Of a stretch of 6,628 nucleotides of DNA, positions 5,826 through 6,628 are shown piece by piece. Under the pieces are notes generated by a model. It was not told the DNA's origin. It saw nothing but the letters and a program-made list of their open reading frames with translations, and did not search any database. The position numbers and the translations under genes were made by a program. Location of the stretch: positions 1 through 6,628 of the forward strand of contig CAMWWF010000169.1 in assembly GCA_947177885.1 (NCBI GenBank). Reading direction: 5' to 3'. This DNA comes from an uncultured Lachnospiraceae bacterium. Its GTDB lineage: Bacteria > Bacillota_A > Clostridia > Lachnospirales > Lachnospiraceae. The number at the start of each line of letters is the position of its first letter. Positions within the stretch are counted from its first letter, which is position 1.

Positions 5826-6628
5826 TTACAGTGTTCCGTCTGTAAGCTGTCTGTAAACAGCCTGCAGTTCGCCATTCACATCCGATCCCGGCAAAAGCAG
5901 ATCCGGTCTGACTTCCAGCTGCGCGTCAAATAATCTCCGCGCCTCATCTACTCTATTCTGCTCTATCAGCTGCTTCAGACTCTCCTTCAATGTTCTGGTC
6001 TCCGCCTTTTCTTCCGAAATGCCTACTACCATCTCGCAGCACTTTAAATGATTCGCCAAAGCAAACACATAAAACATCTGCTCTGAGAGAAAGCCATACA
6101 CACGCCTGTGATAATTATCATAACCGCTGACATCAATTTCATCCGATGCCTCCACGAAGATCTGAAACAGCCATTCCGCATAAGCCTTTAAAATCGATGA
6201 TCGGGTTACCATCAGATTGCTCCCATAAAAGATACTTCCGTCCATAGCCTGATCAAATGCCTCCGAATACGAGGGATAAAGGCGTTTCAGCGCCCTCCCC
6301 ACGGCTTCCAGATCCCTGCTGTTATGGCTTCTCCCAAAATGCTGATAATAGCTTCCTTCACACACCGCATGCCTGGGCACAATAGCATCATATTCCGCCA
6401 GCAATCCGGTATAATCGCTCTTATCCATTGCCTGTCCTCTGGAATTCAGGAAATATCTTCTATAATGGCATAGCCCCACATAGTCCAGATCGTTCACGTT
6501 CTGCCATATCCAGAACAATCCCGTTAACTCCCCATAAAGGAAATTCAGATCCGAAATATTCTCTCCGGTATCATCCCCCAGATACCCCAGATCGGGTTTT
6601 CCATGTCTGCCTACATACAGCGGCACAT
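5826..6628 (-). CDS. DUF4422 family glycosyltransferase, N-terminus cut by the window end
   Basis: The frame is open to the last base; about 266 residues are visible and I estimate that roughly 15-25 N-terminal residues are missing, since DUF4422 proteins usually begin with a short strand before the PLYVGR segment seen here. The GTG at 6626 is just the first complete codon, not a demonstrated start. Family marks in order: DDTGENIS (18-25), YGELTGLFWIW (31-41), LDYVGLCHYRRYF (47-59), YDAIVPR (79-85), and GSNLMVTRS (135-143), followed by a YDNYHRRVYGFLSEQMF stretch typical of the family. DUF4422 enzymes occur in capsule and exopolysaccharide clusters and are believed to transfer a hexose such as galactose or galactofuranose; that specificity is family knowledge only. 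The last 60 residues (from about 205) are a charged helical extension, EARRLFDAQLEVRPDLL, resembling a TPR unit. The stop is TAA. It probably shares a transcript with the interrupted glycosyltransferase, 168 bases downstream. Confidence 0.9.
   Translation of the reverse strand, partial: VPLYVGRHGKPDLGYLGDDTGENISDLNFLYGELTGLFWIWQNVNDLDYVGLCHYRRYFLNSRGQAMDKSDYTGLLAEYDAIVPRHAVCEGSYYQHFGRSHNSRDLEAVGRALKRLYPSYSEAFDQAMDGSIFYGSNLMVTRSSILKAYAEWLFQIFVEASDEIDVSGYDNYHRRVYGFLSEQMFYVFALANHLKCCEMVVGISEEKAETRTLKESLKQLIEQNRVDEARRLFDAQLEVRPDLLLPGSDVNGELQAVYRQLTDGTL

Noticed and set aside
5824..5858. Inverted repeat GTTTACAG / CTGTAAAC at the end of the DUF4422 gene, with overlapping GTCTGTAA direct copies
   Set aside because: Eight-base arms with a 19-base loop and no T-run; mostly inside coding sequence, so not a convincing terminator or operator.
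5193..5933. Long plus-strand frame of 246 codons opposite the glycosyltransferase and DUF4422 genes
   Set aside because: It is antisense to two well-recognised genes, is rich in His, Gln, Arg and Ile in the manner of shadow frames, and has no family features.
1..6628. CRISPR array, tRNA or rRNA genes, insertion sequences
   Set aside because: I saw no regularly spaced repeats, cloverleaf-like segments, transposase motifs or terminal inverted repeats on either strand.

Overview
The window reads like part of a surface-glycan or flagellar-glycosylation locus of a motile low-to-mid-GC Clostridia, most likely Lachnospiraceae. The basis is strong AGGAGG-type ribosome sites, sigma-A and sigma-28 (SigD/FliA)-like promoters, and a gene set (LicD, CgeB-like glycosyltransferases, radical SAM/SPASM-like protein, DUF4422 transferase) that I associate with that family. 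The taxon is inferred from family recognition, not from a marker gene.

Layout. Bases 1-110 (minus) hold the first 36 codons of an unidentified gene whose start overlaps the end of a licD-type gene (103-1602, minus). Upstream of licD lie an intrinsic terminator placed inside its own leader (1641-1673), a mini-ORF running through that hairpin, and a sigma-28-like promoter (1737-1764). A sigma-A-like promoter (1905-1933) faces the other way and drives a 389-residue CgeB-like glycosyltransferase (2002-3171, plus), the only plus-strand gene. It converges on a radical SAM gene (3248-4378, minus), which has a second sigma-28-like promoter just upstream. Further upstream on the minus strand are a second CgeB-like glycosyltransferase interrupted by one in-frame TAG (4455-5657) and a DUF4422 transferase cut by the window end (5826-6628).

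Working together: the DUF4422 protein and the two CgeB-like proteins would transfer sugars. The LicD protein would add a phospho-substituent such as phosphocholine or a related group. The radical SAM protein would modify a sugar, peptide or other small precursor. The two sigma-28-like promoters suggest that licD and the radical SAM gene are switched on with motility, so the acceptor could be flagellin; this is inference. The most notable points are the single amber codon in an otherwise intact glycosyltransferase frame, the terminator/mini-ORF leader of licD, and the two matching sigma-28-like elements.
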